Shown here: positions 34,494 to 43,245 of the stretch, one piece after another
How the letters are laid out: the number at the start of each line of letters is the position of its first letter
Position numbering within the stretch: the stretch's first letter is position 1
DNA from: Lysobacter stagni
Lineage (GTDB): Bacteria; Pseudomonadota; Gammaproteobacteria; Xanthomonadales; Xanthomonadaceae
Assembly: GCF_030053425.1 (NCBI RefSeq)
Contig: NZ_JASGBI010000001.1
Span: forward strand, 2,054,001 to 2,118,000
Direction of reading: 5' to 3'
DNA: 64,000 nucleotides
Notes under the pieces: model-generated
What the model was told of the DNA's origin: nothing
Seen by the model: only the letters and a program-made list of their open reading frames with translations
The model's database searches: none
Made by a program: the position numbers and the translations under genes

Positions 34494-34940
34494 ATGAGCC
34501 AGATTGTTGGATTGCCAACCAGAGTCGCCATGGACCCGTCCTTCGAGCCAGCTTCCCACGCCGCCACGCCCGCCATGCAGGCGCTGGACATCGACGAGGT
34601 ACCCGCACTGGAAATCGGCGAGGGCTGCACGCGCCGCGATCTTCCGGCCGCTCCGGGCGTGCGGTTCTGGGTGGTCGAAATGGCGCCGGGCGCGCAGTGG
34701 CCCGTCGTGGACCACCACGAGACTGGCGAGTCGTATTACGTCATCAGCGGCGAAGTGATCGAAGGCGAGGCGCGCCACGGCGCGGGCACCTACGTGTACT
34801 TCGCGCCCGACAGTCGCCACCGTCCGCACACGCAGACCGGCGTGCGCCTGATCGGCATGAACCTGGGCGACGCCGCGTTCCTCGCGGCCGGCGGCAGCCC
34901 CGAATCGATCGTCCACTGTTACCACCCCACGCAGGGCTGA
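34494..34940 (+). CDS. Cupin-domain protein
   Basis: This 148-residue protein is a single-domain cupin at about residues 50-120: PGVRFWVVEMAPGAQWP, then HHETGESYYVISGEVIEGEA with a His-rich metal-binding strand, and APDSRHRPHTQTG. Small cupins bind a metal or ligand and serve as isomerases, dioxygenases or sensors; the role here is unknown. Two starts are possible, ATG 34494 and ATG 34530 (preceded by AGAG). It forms a likely operon with the EamA gene 28 bases downstream, opposite a LysR gene. Confidence 0.85.
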   Translation: MSQIVGLPTRVAMDPSFEPASHAATPAMQALDIDEVPALEIGEGCTRRDLPAAPGVRFWVVEMAPGAQWPVVDHHETGESYYVISGEVIEGEARHGAGTYVYFAPDSRHRPHTQTGVRLIGMNLGDAAFLAAGGSPESIVHCYHPTQG

Positions 34941-34968
34941 GCCCGCGTCCTCCCCCACGAGGTTTCCG

Positions 34969-35868
34969 ATGAACTCCGTCGCATCCGCACCCGGTCTGCC
35001 CCAGGCACAGGAACGTGGCTGGCTGACTCCGCTCGAGCTCGCGTTGCTGGGCGCCATCTGGGGTGCCTCGTTCCTGTTCATGCGCGTGGCGGCCAAGGAC
35101 TTCGGCGCGATGCCGCTGGTCGAGGTGCGCCTGGCCCTGGGCTCGCTGGTGCTGCTTCCGTTCCTGTGGCGCTCGCGCGCGCTGTTCCCGGCGAAGTTGT
35201 GGCCGAAGATCGCGCTGATCGGTGCGATCAACTCGGCCGTGCCCTTCATGCTCTTCGCCTGGGCGGCTCAGCGTGCGCCGGCCGGCATCGGCGCGATCGC
35301 CAATGCGATGACCGTGCTGTTCGCCGCGCTGGTCGGCTTCCTGTTCTTCGGCGAGAAGATCGGCGGGCGGCGGGCGGTTGCGTTGATCGCCGGCTTCCTC
35401 GGCGTGGTGGTGCTGGCCAGCGACAAGACCGCCGGCGGCGAGAACGTGGCCTGGGCCGTGGCGGCAGGCGCGGGGGCTTCGTTCCTCTACGGTGTGGGCA
35501 TCAACCTGGTGCGTCGCCACCTCACGGGGCTGCCGCCCGCGGCCGTGGCTTCGGCGACGCTGGGCACGGCGGCGTTGCTGGTGCTGCCGTTCGCCGTCGT
35601 GAGCTGGCCGCAGAAGGCGATTCCCGCCGCGTCGTGGTTCTCCGTCTCGATGCTGGGCGTCGTCTGCACGGGCCTGGCGTTCGTCATGTATTACCGCCTG
35701 ATCGCGCGCATCGGTGCGAGCCGTGCGTCCACCGTGACGTACCTCATCCCGGTGTTCGGCGTCGCATGGGCGTGGCTGCTGCTGGACGAGCCGCTGACGA
35801 TGAAAATGGGCATCGCCGGTGCGATGATCCTTGGCAGCGTGGCGTTGAGCCAGCGGGCTGCGAAGTAG
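34969..35868 (+). CDS. EamA/DMT-family transporter (RhaT-like)
   Basis: This 299-residue ten-helix transporter has two EamA repeats. LLGAIWGASFLFMRVAAKDF and the end of repeat 1, ANAMTVLFAALVGFLFFGEK, are typical of the RhaT/YdcZ-like DMT exporters, as is the second GEx/DEPL motif (WAWLLLDEPLTMKMGIAGAM). It is probably an exporter of a small metabolite. It lies behind the cupin gene and shares the LysR-controlled divergent region. Confidence 0.92.
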   Translation: MNSVASAPGLPQAQERGWLTPLELALLGAIWGASFLFMRVAAKDFGAMPLVEVRLALGSLVLLPFLWRSRALFPAKLWPKIALIGAINSAVPFMLFAWAAQRAPAGIGAIANAMTVLFAALVGFLFFGEKIGGRRAVALIAGFLGVVVLASDKTAGGENVAWAVAAGAGASFLYGVGINLVRRHLTGLPPAAVASATLGTAALLVLPFAVVSWPQKAIPAASWFSVSMLGVVCTGLAFVMYYRLIARIGASRASTVTYLIPVFGVAWAWLLLDEPLTMKMGIAGAMILGSVALSQRAAK

Positions 35869-35890
35869 ACAACAGGGCGTCTTCGCCGTT

Positions 35891-36002
35891 CCTTCTCCCC
35901 TTGTGGGAGAAGGTGGCGCGAAGCGCCGGAAGAGGGGAGCGCGAAGCGGCGTACGCCGCCCCTCATCCGCCCTATGGGCCCTTCTCCCACGAGGGGAGAA
36001 GG
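35891..36002. repeat. Intergenic inverted-repeat element, copy 2
   Basis: Arms of 23 bases at 35891-35913 and 35980-36002 are complementary except at one position. The internal block GGTGGCGCGAAGCGCCGGAA matches copy 1 at 4694-4822 exactly, while the middle differs. It separates the EamA gene from the cyclase gene. Confidence 0.85.
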
Positions 36003-36029
36003 AAAACCCTATCTCCAGCGAGGCATCGC

Positions 36030-36932
36030 ATGACCGACAAGCGCGTCGTCTTCGACTTCCAGATCGACTTCACCAACGGCGGCGGCATCCAGGGGCAGGA
36101 TTTCCGCCTGGATATCGATGGCGATGACATCGACGATGCCGCGCTCGTGGACTACATCGTCCGCGACTTGCGCCTGCTGATGGTCGGCCCGGCACGGATC
36201 CTCAACAAGAAGATCATCGTCGAAGCGCACAAGCGCCGGCAGGACGGTGCGGGTACGCGTCGCGCGTACGTCGAGTTGAGCCATGTCATCGAGGACGGCC
36301 TGGTCACGTATCCCGGCCTGCCCGCCGCACGCATCTGCGACTACCTCAGCCGTGAGCGTTCGCGCGAGGTATACGCGCCCGGCACCGAATTCCAGATCGC
36401 GAAGATCGAGATGGTGGCCAACACCGGGACCTATCTCGACTGTCCGTCACACCGTTACGCACACGGCAACGATCTGTCGCAGATCGCGCCGGAAGCGTTC
36501 TGCGACCTAGATGCCATCGTCATCCGCGCCGATCACCGGCAGGTGCGCGCCATCGATGCCTCATGGTTCCGCGATCGCGAGATCCGCGGTCGCGCGGTGC
36601 TGGTGCACACCGGTTGGGACGCGCACTGGCGAGAGGCGTCGTACGCGGTGGACCACCCGTTCCTCACCGAAGATGCGGCGCACTACCTGCGCGAGTGCGG
36701 CGTGAAGCTGGTCGGCATCGATTCGATGAACATCGACGACACCTCCCATGACGGCCCGAACGGCAAGGAACGCCCGGTGCATTCGGTGCTGCTGGGCGCG
36801 GACATCCTGATCGTCGAGCACCTGTGCAACCTGGGTGCGCTGCCGGACGAAGGCTTCGAGTTCAGCGCCATGCCGCCGAAGGTCCGCGGCGCGGGCACGT
36901 TCCCGGTGCGCGCGATGGCGCGGTTGCGATAG
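36030..36932 (+). CDS. Cyclase-family (KynB-like) protein with atypical metal site
   Basis: This 300-residue protein has a C-terminal cyclase/kynurenine-formamidase-like domain at about residues 75-295 (YVELSHVIEDGLVTYPGLPA). Family enzymes carry HxGTHxDxPxH, which binds the catalytic metal. Here the segment is ANTGTYLDCPSHRY, so Asn and Tyr replace the first two histidines while Asp and the last His remain. Later GIDSMNIDD and HxxLLGADILIVEHLCNL are normal. An N-terminal region of about 70 residues (LRLLMVGPARILNKKIIVEA) is extra compared with KynB. Activity may be altered; I believe related sequences with NTGTYLD form a known subgroup. Confidence 0.85.
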   Translation: MTDKRVVFDFQIDFTNGGGIQGQDFRLDIDGDDIDDAALVDYIVRDLRLLMVGPARILNKKIIVEAHKRRQDGAGTRRAYVELSHVIEDGLVTYPGLPAARICDYLSRERSREVYAPGTEFQIAKIEMVANTGTYLDCPSHRYAHGNDLSQIAPEAFCDLDAIVIRADHRQVRAIDASWFRDREIRGRAVLVHTGWDAHWREASYAVDHPFLTEDAAHYLRECGVKLVGIDSMNIDDTSHDGPNGKERPVHSVLLGADILIVEHLCNLGALPDEGFEFSAMPPKVRGAGTFPVRAMARLR

Positions 36933-36960
36933 TGCGGCCGTGCCCCTTCACTTCCGGCCA

Positions 36961-37089
36961 TCCTTCGACTTCGGCGCTTTGCGCCTACGCTCAGGACGAA
37001 CGGCGGGAGTGGCAGTCCGAATGGCCTGATCCGTACGTCCTGAAGGCCTGATCCGTTCGTCCTGAGCGAAGCGCAGCGAAGTCGAAGGA
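36961..37089. repeat. Inverted repeat, CCTTCGACTTCG/CGAAGTCGAAGG type
   Basis: TCCTTCGACTTCGGCGCTTT begins the left end, and its inverted counterpart (CCGTTCGTCCTGAGCGAAGC through GCGAAGTCGAAGGA) ends at 37089. A diverged internal copy (TCCGTACGTCCTGAAGG) lies between. It resembles a dispersed Xanthomonadaceae intergenic palindrome. It sits in the convergent gap between the cyclase and transporter genes. Confidence 0.78.
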
Positions 37090-37097
37090 CGCACAGC

Positions 37098-38420
37098 TCA
37101 GCGCCGCAATCCCTCGCCCGCCACATCGATGCCCTCCGGCATCGGTTCCTTCGCCTCGATGCGCGACTGCGCGCGCGCCAGTCCCGACCCCGTGATCGCC
37201 CACGCCAGCGCGATGCCCGCGCCCACCAGCGCTGCGACGGCGGGCTGTTGCGCGAGCAGGTCCACCAGCGCCTTGGCCCAGCCGCTGACCGCGTCCGCAC
37301 CGCGATAGACCACGCTGTCGATGAAGTTCTTCGCCTTGTACTTGGCTTCGGTGGGAACGACGGTGAACAGCATTTCGCGACCCGGGCGCACGAACGCGTA
37401 CTCGCCCGCGCGGCGCACCACCATCACCACGGCCAGTACGGCGAAGGTCGGCGCGAACGCCAGCCACACGAAGCCCAGCATCGTCACCACCGGCACGGCC
37501 ACCAGCAGCGCCGCCATGCCCAGGCGCTGCACCAGTCGGCCGGTGATGAACAACTGCGACAGGATGGTCAGGCACTGCACGATCGCATCGATGGTGCCGA
37601 ACACGCGCGTCTGGTCGGCGCGGTCCGGGAATTTCAGCTCCACCAGGCGCGCCTGTTCGAAATACAGGAAGGTGCTCACGCTGGCCAGCAGCAGCACGAA
37701 CAGCGAGATGCCCAGCAGGTACGGTGACTTCAGCACGGTGGTGATGCCCGCGAACGGATGCCCGCCCAGTGGTCGCGCGCGCGCATCCGCACTGAGTCCG
37801 GCGTGCACCGGCTGCGCATCGCGCCAGCGCTGCAGCGTGCGCGCGATGAGGATGCCCACCACCAGCAGCGCCGAAGCCAGCCACAACAGCCCCGCATGGC
37901 CGATCAGGCCCACCAGCGCGATGCCCAGCAGCGGGCCGACCAGTCCGCCCAGGCTCGCACCGGCGGCCATCAGCGCGAACAGCCGCTTGGCCTGCGTCAT
38001 CGGGAACAGGTCGACGCACACGCTCCAGATCACCGAGATCGCGATCAGGTTGAACACCGAGATCCAGATGTAGAACGTCCGCGCGATCCACGGATTCTCC
38101 GGATCCATCTGGAAGGCGATCGCGAACAGCGCCAGATTCGCCGCGAAGAAGCCGAACGTCCACGGCAGGATGCGGCGTCGCGGCACCTTCGTGGCGACCC
38201 AGCCGAACAGCGGCATGGCCGCCAGCGTGGCCAGGAACGTGCCCGTGAACAGCCATTGCAGGTTGTCGACGCCGCCGGCCACGCCCATGGTCTCGCGTAC
38301 CGGACGCAGCATGAAGTAGCCGGCGAACATCACGAAGAACAGCATGGCGCCGGTCAGGACCGGACGGGTTTCGTCTTCAGCGATGCCGAAGGCGCGGGCA
38401 ATGCGTCGGGATACGCTCAT
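37098..38420 (-). CDS. MFS/NTP-NDP exchange transporter-like protein
   Basis: This 440-residue protein has twelve hydrophobic helices. Its start (FFVMFAGYFMLRPVRETMGV) and the segment FNLIAISVIWSVCVDLFPMT resemble the ATP/ADP translocase-like (TLC/NTT) branch of the major facilitator fold found in free-living bacteria. In obligate intracellular bacteria such proteins exchange nucleotides; in free-living species the substrate is unknown. It is the downstream neighbour of the aldo/keto reductase, 13 bases away in the same direction. Confidence 0.85.
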   Translation of the reverse strand: MSVSRRIARAFGIAEDETRPVLTGAMLFFVMFAGYFMLRPVRETMGVAGGVDNLQWLFTGTFLATLAAMPLFGWVATKVPRRRILPWTFGFFAANLALFAIAFQMDPENPWIARTFYIWISVFNLIAISVIWSVCVDLFPMTQAKRLFALMAAGASLGGLVGPLLGIALVGLIGHAGLLWLASALLVVGILIARTLQRWRDAQPVHAGLSADARARPLGGHPFAGITTVLKSPYLLGISLFVLLLASVSTFLYFEQARLVELKFPDRADQTRVFGTIDAIVQCLTILSQLFITGRLVQRLGMAALLVAVPVVTMLGFVWLAFAPTFAVLAVVMVVRRAGEYAFVRPGREMLFTVVPTEAKYKAKNFIDSVVYRGADAVSGWAKALVDLLAQQPAVAALVGAGIALAWAITGSGLARAQSRIEAKEPMPEGIDVAGEGLRR

Positions 38421-38433
38421 CGATGCTCCGCGC

Positions 38434-39399
38434 TCAGGCCAGTGCCGCGATCAGCGACTGGCGCTGCGCTGCATCGAGCAGCACGCCGGTACCGGCCTTG
38501 AGGTTGTCCACCTGGTGGCGCACCTTCGATGTCGCAGGGATCACCACCGTGACCGCCGGATGGCTGAGCACGAACTTCAGGATCAGCTGCGCCCAGGAAT
38601 CCGCGCCCACGTCCTTGGCCCATTCCGGCAGCGGCTTGTCACGCAGCTGCGTGATGAGGCGGCCGTCCTCGAAGGCGCGGTTGATCATCACCGCGCAGCC
38701 CAGTTCCTGCGCCAGCGGCAGCACGGTCTGTTCGACGCCGCGCGACACGGGCGAGTAGTTGATCTGGATGAAATCGGGCTTGTGCTGGCGCATCTGTTCG
38801 GCCAGCTGCGCCTGCGCGTCCTCGCGGTAATGCGTGATGCCGGTATAGCGCACCTTGCCCTGCTGCTTGAGCTCGCGCGCAAGCGCGATCTGCGTGGGGG
38901 TATCGCGAAGGTTGTGGACCTGCAGCAGTTCCACCTTGTCGGTGCGCAAGCGCCGCAGCGATTCGTTGAACTGCGCCAGGCCTTCGTCCTTGCCGGTCAC
39001 GCCCGAGAGCTTGGTGGCCAGGAACAGCTTGCCGCGCGTGCCGCTGTCGGCGATCAGGTCGCCCAGCACGTCTTCGGCGGTGGAGTAGGTGGGCGCGGTG
39101 TCGATCAGCGTGCCGCCGGCGGCGACGAAGGCGTCGAGCACCTCGCGCAGCGGTGCGCGCGAGGCCGCGTCGGTGCCGACTTCGAAACTGCCCGAGGTGC
39201 CCATGCCGATCACCGGGATGCGTTCGCCGGTGCTCGGGATCGGCCGCGTCAGCAGCTTGCCCGTGAACGGCGCGGGCTTGGCGGGCGCACCCGCCGCGGC
39301 CTTCGAGGGTGTTTCCTGGCTGCACGCGGTCAGCGGCATCATCGCGATGCCGGCGGCGGCCAGGGTGGCAGTGGAGATGAACTCACGACGGCTGGTCAT
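38434..39399 (-). CDS. Exported aldo/keto reductase
   Basis: This 321-residue NADPH-dependent aldo/keto reductase has a Tat-type leader (MTSRREFISTATLAAAGIAM) that ends in a possible lipobox (PLTAC, Cys26), so it may be a Tat-exported lipoprotein. AKR features are GTLIDTAPTYSTAEDVLG with the catalytic Asp and Tyr, ATKLSG with the Lys, and QVHNLRDTP in place of the usual HxH/HNP strand. The substrate is unknown. Export is unusual for the AKR superfamily but known in some families. It is probably co-transcribed with the transporter gene behind it. Confidence 0.88.
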   Translation of the reverse strand: MTSRREFISTATLAAAGIAMMPLTACSQETPSKAAAGAPAKPAPFTGKLLTRPIPSTGERIPVIGMGTSGSFEVGTDAASRAPLREVLDAFVAAGGTLIDTAPTYSTAEDVLGDLIADSGTRGKLFLATKLSGVTGKDEGLAQFNESLRRLRTDKVELLQVHNLRDTPTQIALARELKQQGKVRYTGITHYREDAQAQLAEQMRQHKPDFIQINYSPVSRGVEQTVLPLAQELGCAVMINRAFEDGRLITQLRDKPLPEWAKDVGADSWAQLILKFVLSHPAVTVVIPATSKVRHQVDNLKAGTGVLLDAAQRQSLIAALA

Positions 39400-39527
39400 G
39401 CGGGCGTTCTCCTCACGGCAGGGTCCTGCCGTTGATAGTGTCGAACGCGTGCGGGGGCGAGTGCCAATCGGCACGGTCAGCCCCCGGGTTTTGCGACGAG
39501 GCGAGACCTTCCCGCGTCCGGCCGTGG

Positions 39528-40343
39528 TCAGAGACGTTCGATCAGTCCCATCGCAGCGGCCGGGTTGCGCTCCTTCGCGGCGCTGATGAAGAAGATGTAC
39601 ACGTCGCGCTTGCGCTGCGGTGCGGGTTCCGGCGACAGCGACGGCAGCTTCGCAGGTTGCTGGCCGTCGGCCCAGCGATGCGCCCGCTCGGCCCAGTTCG
39701 ACAGTTGCTGCGCCGTGTAGCCGGTGGGGACGTCGCTTTGCGAGCACATCAGCCGGGCGTAGACGAAATCGGCAGTGACATCGGCGAAGGAGGGGTGTTC
39801 CTCGGAATCGGTGAACACCGTCGCCATGTTGTGACGGCGTGCGAGTGCGATGTAGTCGGCATCGACGAAGGCGGCATCGCGCACATCCAGCACATGGCGC
39901 AGCGTGCGGCCTTCGACCTCGCGCGGCAGCAGCTGCAGGAATTCGGAGAAGGGCTCACGCTGGATCTTCTGGTTGGCGTCGAACTGCCATACCAGCGGCC
40001 CCAGGCGATCGCCCAGCGAGGCGATGCCGCCGACGAAGTCCTCGATCTGCGGGCCCGTCTTCGCCAATGCGCGCGACTGCATGATGCGCATCGGCGCCTT
40101 GGCCGAGAACACGAAACCTTCCGGCGTTTCCGATGCCCACTTGGCGTAGGTCGCCGGCTTCTGCGCGCCGTAGTACGTGCCGTTGACTTCGATGGCGGTG
40201 AGCTTGCGGCTGGCGTATTCCAGCTCGCGCCGCTGCACCAGCCCCTTGGGATAGAAGTTGTCGCGCCAGGGCGCGAACGTCCAGCCACCGATGCCGACAC
40301 GGATGCCGTCGACGGGGCGCGGGTGATCGTTCAAAAGGTCCAT
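39528..40343 (-). CDS. DUF72 (YecE-like) protein
   Basis: This 271-residue DUF72 protein has a TIM-barrel fold: GIRVGIGGWTFAPWRDNFYP at the start, then IEVNGTYYGAQKPATYAKWA and the inner strand GPLVWQFDANQ. DUF72 proteins are widespread and lack a firmly established activity, although the fold suggests a sugar or nucleic-acid related enzyme. The VOC gene upstream ends 3 bases before its start, so the two form one transcript. Confidence 0.93.
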   Translation of the reverse strand: MDLLNDHPRPVDGIRVGIGGWTFAPWRDNFYPKGLVQRRELEYASRKLTAIEVNGTYYGAQKPATYAKWASETPEGFVFSAKAPMRIMQSRALAKTGPQIEDFVGGIASLGDRLGPLVWQFDANQKIQREPFSEFLQLLPREVEGRTLRHVLDVRDAAFVDADYIALARRHNMATVFTDSEEHPSFADVTADFVYARLMCSQSDVPTGYTAQQLSNWAERAHRWADGQQPAKLPSLSPEPAPQRKRDVYIFFISAAKERNPAAAMGLIERL

Positions 40344-40346
40344 GCG

Positions 40347-40766
40347 TCAGGCGTTCCAGGGGTCGTAGCTGCCGAACCACCACAGGTGGCCTTCGGGATC
40401 GCGGCAGGCATAGCCGCGGCCGCCGTAGTCCTGGTCGGCGATGTCGATCTCGATCGTCGCACCGGCGGATTTCGCCTGGGCGTAATGCGCGTCGGCGTCG
40501 GTCACGATGACGCACACGCCGTGCGTGGCGCGCCCGCCGGTTTCGTCGGGATGGATCATGTACTTCGCCCAGTCGCCGTCCTTGCCGGACGAGCCGAGCA
40601 TGATCATGCCGTTGCCGTGGGTCAGCTGCGCGTGCAGGACGACGTCGCCGTCCATGTACACGGCCTGTTTCTGGAAACCGAACGCGCGGCACAGCCAGTC
40701 GATCATCGCCGGCGCGTCGCGGTAGCTGAGGGTGGGGATCACGGTGCTGCCTTGGCGGTGGGGCAT
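40347..40766 (-). CDS. VOC-family protein
   Basis: This 139-residue protein is a vicinal-oxygen-chelate protein: STVIPTLSYRDAPAMIDWLC, LTHGNGMIMLGSS and the C-terminal YACRDPEGHLWWFGSYDPW. The last segment is typical of PhnB-like/glyoxalase superfamily members of unknown substrate. It immediately precedes the DUF72 gene and diverges from the GFA gene. Confidence 0.9.
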   Translation of the reverse strand: MPHRQGSTVIPTLSYRDAPAMIDWLCRAFGFQKQAVYMDGDVVLHAQLTHGNGMIMLGSSGKDGDWAKYMIHPDETGGRATHGVCVIVTDADAHYAQAKSAGATIEIDIADQDYGGRGYACRDPEGHLWWFGSYDPWNA

Positions 40767-40869
40767 TGGCCGGCTCCGGGGTTGGAAGGCGCGCAGGATA
40801 TCGCTTTCAGGTTAAGTCCATGTGGCCCCGCGGGAGCACAATGGCGGCGTCCTTCCCTGGAGAGCGTGC

Positions 40870-41220
40870 ATGACCACTTACACCGGCGGCTGCCACTGCG
40901 GCGCGATCGCGTACGACGTGGAAGGCCGGATCGACCAGGTGATCGACTGCAACTGTTCGATGTGCGCCAGGCGCGGCGGCCTGCTGTGGTTCGTGCCGCG
41001 CACGGCCTTCACGCTGAAGACACCCGAATCGAACTACGCCACCTACACGTTCAACACGCACCGCCTGCAGCACCATTTCTGCCCGACCTGCGGCATTTCC
41101 CCGTTCTCCGAGGGCCAGATGCCCGATGGCACGCCGATGATCGCGATCAACGCGCGTTGCCTGGAGGGCGTGGACGTGGCCTCGCTGAAGGTGGTGCCGT
41201 ACGACGGGCGCTCGCGCTGA
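40870..41220 (+). CDS. GFA-family zinc-binding protein
   Basis: This 116-residue GFA/CENP-V-domain protein has the zinc cysteines visible: GGCHCGA (Cys8, Cys10), CNCSMC (Cys27, Cys29, Cys32) and FCPTCG (two Cys near 76). The family was named for glutathione-dependent formaldehyde activation, but most members have no proven role. It is a single gene bounded by a strong hairpin downstream. Confidence 0.93.
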   Translation: MTTYTGGCHCGAIAYDVEGRIDQVIDCNCSMCARRGGLLWFVPRTAFTLKTPESNYATYTFNTHRLQHHFCPTCGISPFSEGQMPDGTPMIAINARCLEGVDVASLKVVPYDGRSR

Positions 41221-41250
41221 CGAGACGCGGACTGCTGTGCGCAAAAACAG

Positions 41251-41272
41251 CAAGGGCCCCGAAGGGCCCTTG
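41251..41272. terminator. Bidirectional hairpin terminator
   Basis: CAAGGGCCC and GGGCCCTTG form a perfect 9-bp stem with a CGAA tetraloop, located between the convergent GFA and DUF885 genes. An A-run precedes it, giving a U-tract only for the minus-strand transcript. Confidence 0.7.
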
Positions 41273-41290
41273 CCTTGAAGCCACCGGCCG

Positions 41291-43114
41291 TTATTTGATC
41301 GGCTCGTCCAGCATCATCTCGCGGACGTAGCGGACCGGCGGGGCGCCGTAGGACAACACCTGGTCGTGGTATGCCTTGGCGTTGAACTTGTCGCCCAGCT
41401 TGGCTTCCACCGCCTTGCGCATGTCGAAGTGCTCCTGCGCACCGACGAAGTACGTCGGAAGCTGCGCGCTGGTGAGCTGCGCGCGCTCCCACTTGCCGGC
41501 GGCCTCGCGCTCCTGCTGGAACGCCTGCTTGGTCATCAGCTCCATCGCCTGCTCGCGGGTCCAGTTGTCCACGTGCACGCCCTGGTCGAGGATCGCGTTG
41601 GCGATCGTGCGCAGGTAGAACTTCAGCTGCACCAGGCGGAACAGCGGGTCGTTATCCAGGTAGCCGGCGTCGGCCATCATGTCCTCGGTGTAGACCGCCC
41701 AGCCCTCGGCGAACAGGCCCGAGCGCAGCACCGAGCGCAGCGTCGAGTGCGACTCCGCCGAATGCACGCCTTCCAGGTAGTGGCCCGGCATCGCCTCGTG
41801 GATGGACAGCAGGTGGATCATGCGGCTGTTGTATTCGCGCAGGAACGAGTCGACCTGCTTGTCGTCCCAGTCGTCCGGGATCGGCGAAATCGCGTAGTAG
41901 GTGTCCAGGCCCTTGTCGAGCGGGCCCGGCGAATCGCAGTAGGCCACCGCAACGCCGCGCTGGAACTCCGGCATCAGGATGATCTTGACCGGGTCGTTCG
42001 GCACGGTGACCAGGTCGTGCTTGCGCGTGAAGTCGGTGGCGTCGGCCAGCGTCTTCTTGGCGAAGTCCACCACCTGGTCGCGCGCGGGCTTGTCGGCGTA
42101 GGCCAGTTCGAGCGCTGCCTCGATGGCCTTCTGCTGCTGTTCCGGCGTCGGGTTGGCCGGCATCTCCGGCGCGCCCGGCTTGTCCTTCAGCACGGTCTGG
42201 GCGATGGCGTACATCTCGCCGCGCACGCGCTTGAGTTCGCCTTCGGCGCGCTGCTTGATCTCCGCGCGCGACAGCGAGGAATTCAGCGAGAACTGCAGCT
42301 TCTCGTCGTACAGCGTCTGGCCGATGCGGAAATCGCCCTTGGCGTTGGGCACCAGCGTCTTGTCCAGCCACGTCTGCTGCTCGGCCACGGCCTTGCGCAG
42401 GTTGGCGACGGCGGCGTCGAGCTGCTTGCGATCCTCTCCCTGCAACTGGTCGGCGTTGGGCACGATGAACGTGTCGATCAGGCTGAGCATGCCGGCGTTC
42501 TGCTTGGCCACCTTCTCGGCGTGGATCTTCGGCACGCGCGCCGGGTCCAGGTTCTCGCGCATCTGCGCATAGACCTTCGGGATCTCCTGCATGCGCGCGG
42601 TCGCCGACTTCAGGCGCTGCGGCATCGGCGCGAACTCGCGCGCCATCAGGTTGTAGATCGCACCGCCGGCCAGGCCGCTGTACACCTGCGGATCCCACGC
42701 CCAGCTCTGCAACGTCTCGACGCTCCACACGTCGCCTCGCGCCTGGTTGCGCAGGATCGCCGCGTCGATCTGGTTCTCACGCGAAAGCCTGGCGGTGTCG
42801 ATGCCGTCGAGCTCGGCGAGGATCTTCTTCGCGAACTCGACCTGTGCCTGGCGGCCTGCGGCGCTGAGGTCGTCGATCTCGCCGTCGTAGTCGTGCTTGC
42901 CGATCTGCGTGGCGCTGACCGGGTTCAGACGCAGCCAGCCGTCCAGCCACTGCTGGGAGATCTCGCTGAAGCGCTGGTCGACGGCCGGGTCCGACGCAGG
43001 CGCTGCGGCGGTGGCGTGCGTATCGGCAGGGGCGGGGGCGGTCTGCGGCTGGCAGGCGGCGAGGCTGGCGGTGAGTACCGCAGCGGCAAGCAGGGTGGGA
43101 CGGAACGACGGCAT
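41291..43114 (-). CDS. DUF885 metalloprotease-like lipoprotein
   Basis: This 607-residue lipoprotein (lipobox SLAAC, Cys21) belongs to the DUF885 family. The diagnostic zinc-type motif HEAMPGHYLEG is present at about residues 432-442, followed by SGLFAEGWAVYTEDMMADAG with a downstream Glu ligand. Other family segments are WLRLNPVSATQIGKHDYDGE near the start and LSYGAPPVRYVREMMLDEPI at the end. Family members are considered metallopeptidase-like; the substrate is unknown. It is envelope-located and probably monocistronic. Confidence 0.93.
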   Translation of the reverse strand: MPSFRPTLLAAAVLTASLAACQPQTAPAPADTHATAAAPASDPAVDQRFSEISQQWLDGWLRLNPVSATQIGKHDYDGEIDDLSAAGRQAQVEFAKKILAELDGIDTARLSRENQIDAAILRNQARGDVWSVETLQSWAWDPQVYSGLAGGAIYNLMAREFAPMPQRLKSATARMQEIPKVYAQMRENLDPARVPKIHAEKVAKQNAGMLSLIDTFIVPNADQLQGEDRKQLDAAVANLRKAVAEQQTWLDKTLVPNAKGDFRIGQTLYDEKLQFSLNSSLSRAEIKQRAEGELKRVRGEMYAIAQTVLKDKPGAPEMPANPTPEQQQKAIEAALELAYADKPARDQVVDFAKKTLADATDFTRKHDLVTVPNDPVKIILMPEFQRGVAVAYCDSPGPLDKGLDTYYAISPIPDDWDDKQVDSFLREYNSRMIHLLSIHEAMPGHYLEGVHSAESHSTLRSVLRSGLFAEGWAVYTEDMMADAGYLDNDPLFRLVQLKFYLRTIANAILDQGVHVDNWTREQAMELMTKQAFQQEREAAGKWERAQLTSAQLPTYFVGAQEHFDMRKAVEAKLGDKFNAKAYHDQVLSYGAPPVRYVREMMLDEPIK

Positions 43115-43245
43115 GGAAGGTCTCGATGGTTGGGAAACGCGGCGCCCGGCCGCGATTGTCCGAGCATATCGCCTGCGGGCACCGCGTCGCATGGGCCGGT
43201 CGTCGAGCCCCTGCGCGCTGCTTTGCCGAATGTGCCGGTCCGGTG

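Noticed and set aside
35166..36932. Fusion of the EamA transporter region with the cyclase in one frame
   Set aside because: The upstream part is the wrong frame through the EamA gene and the inverted repeat. The cyclase starts at 36030.
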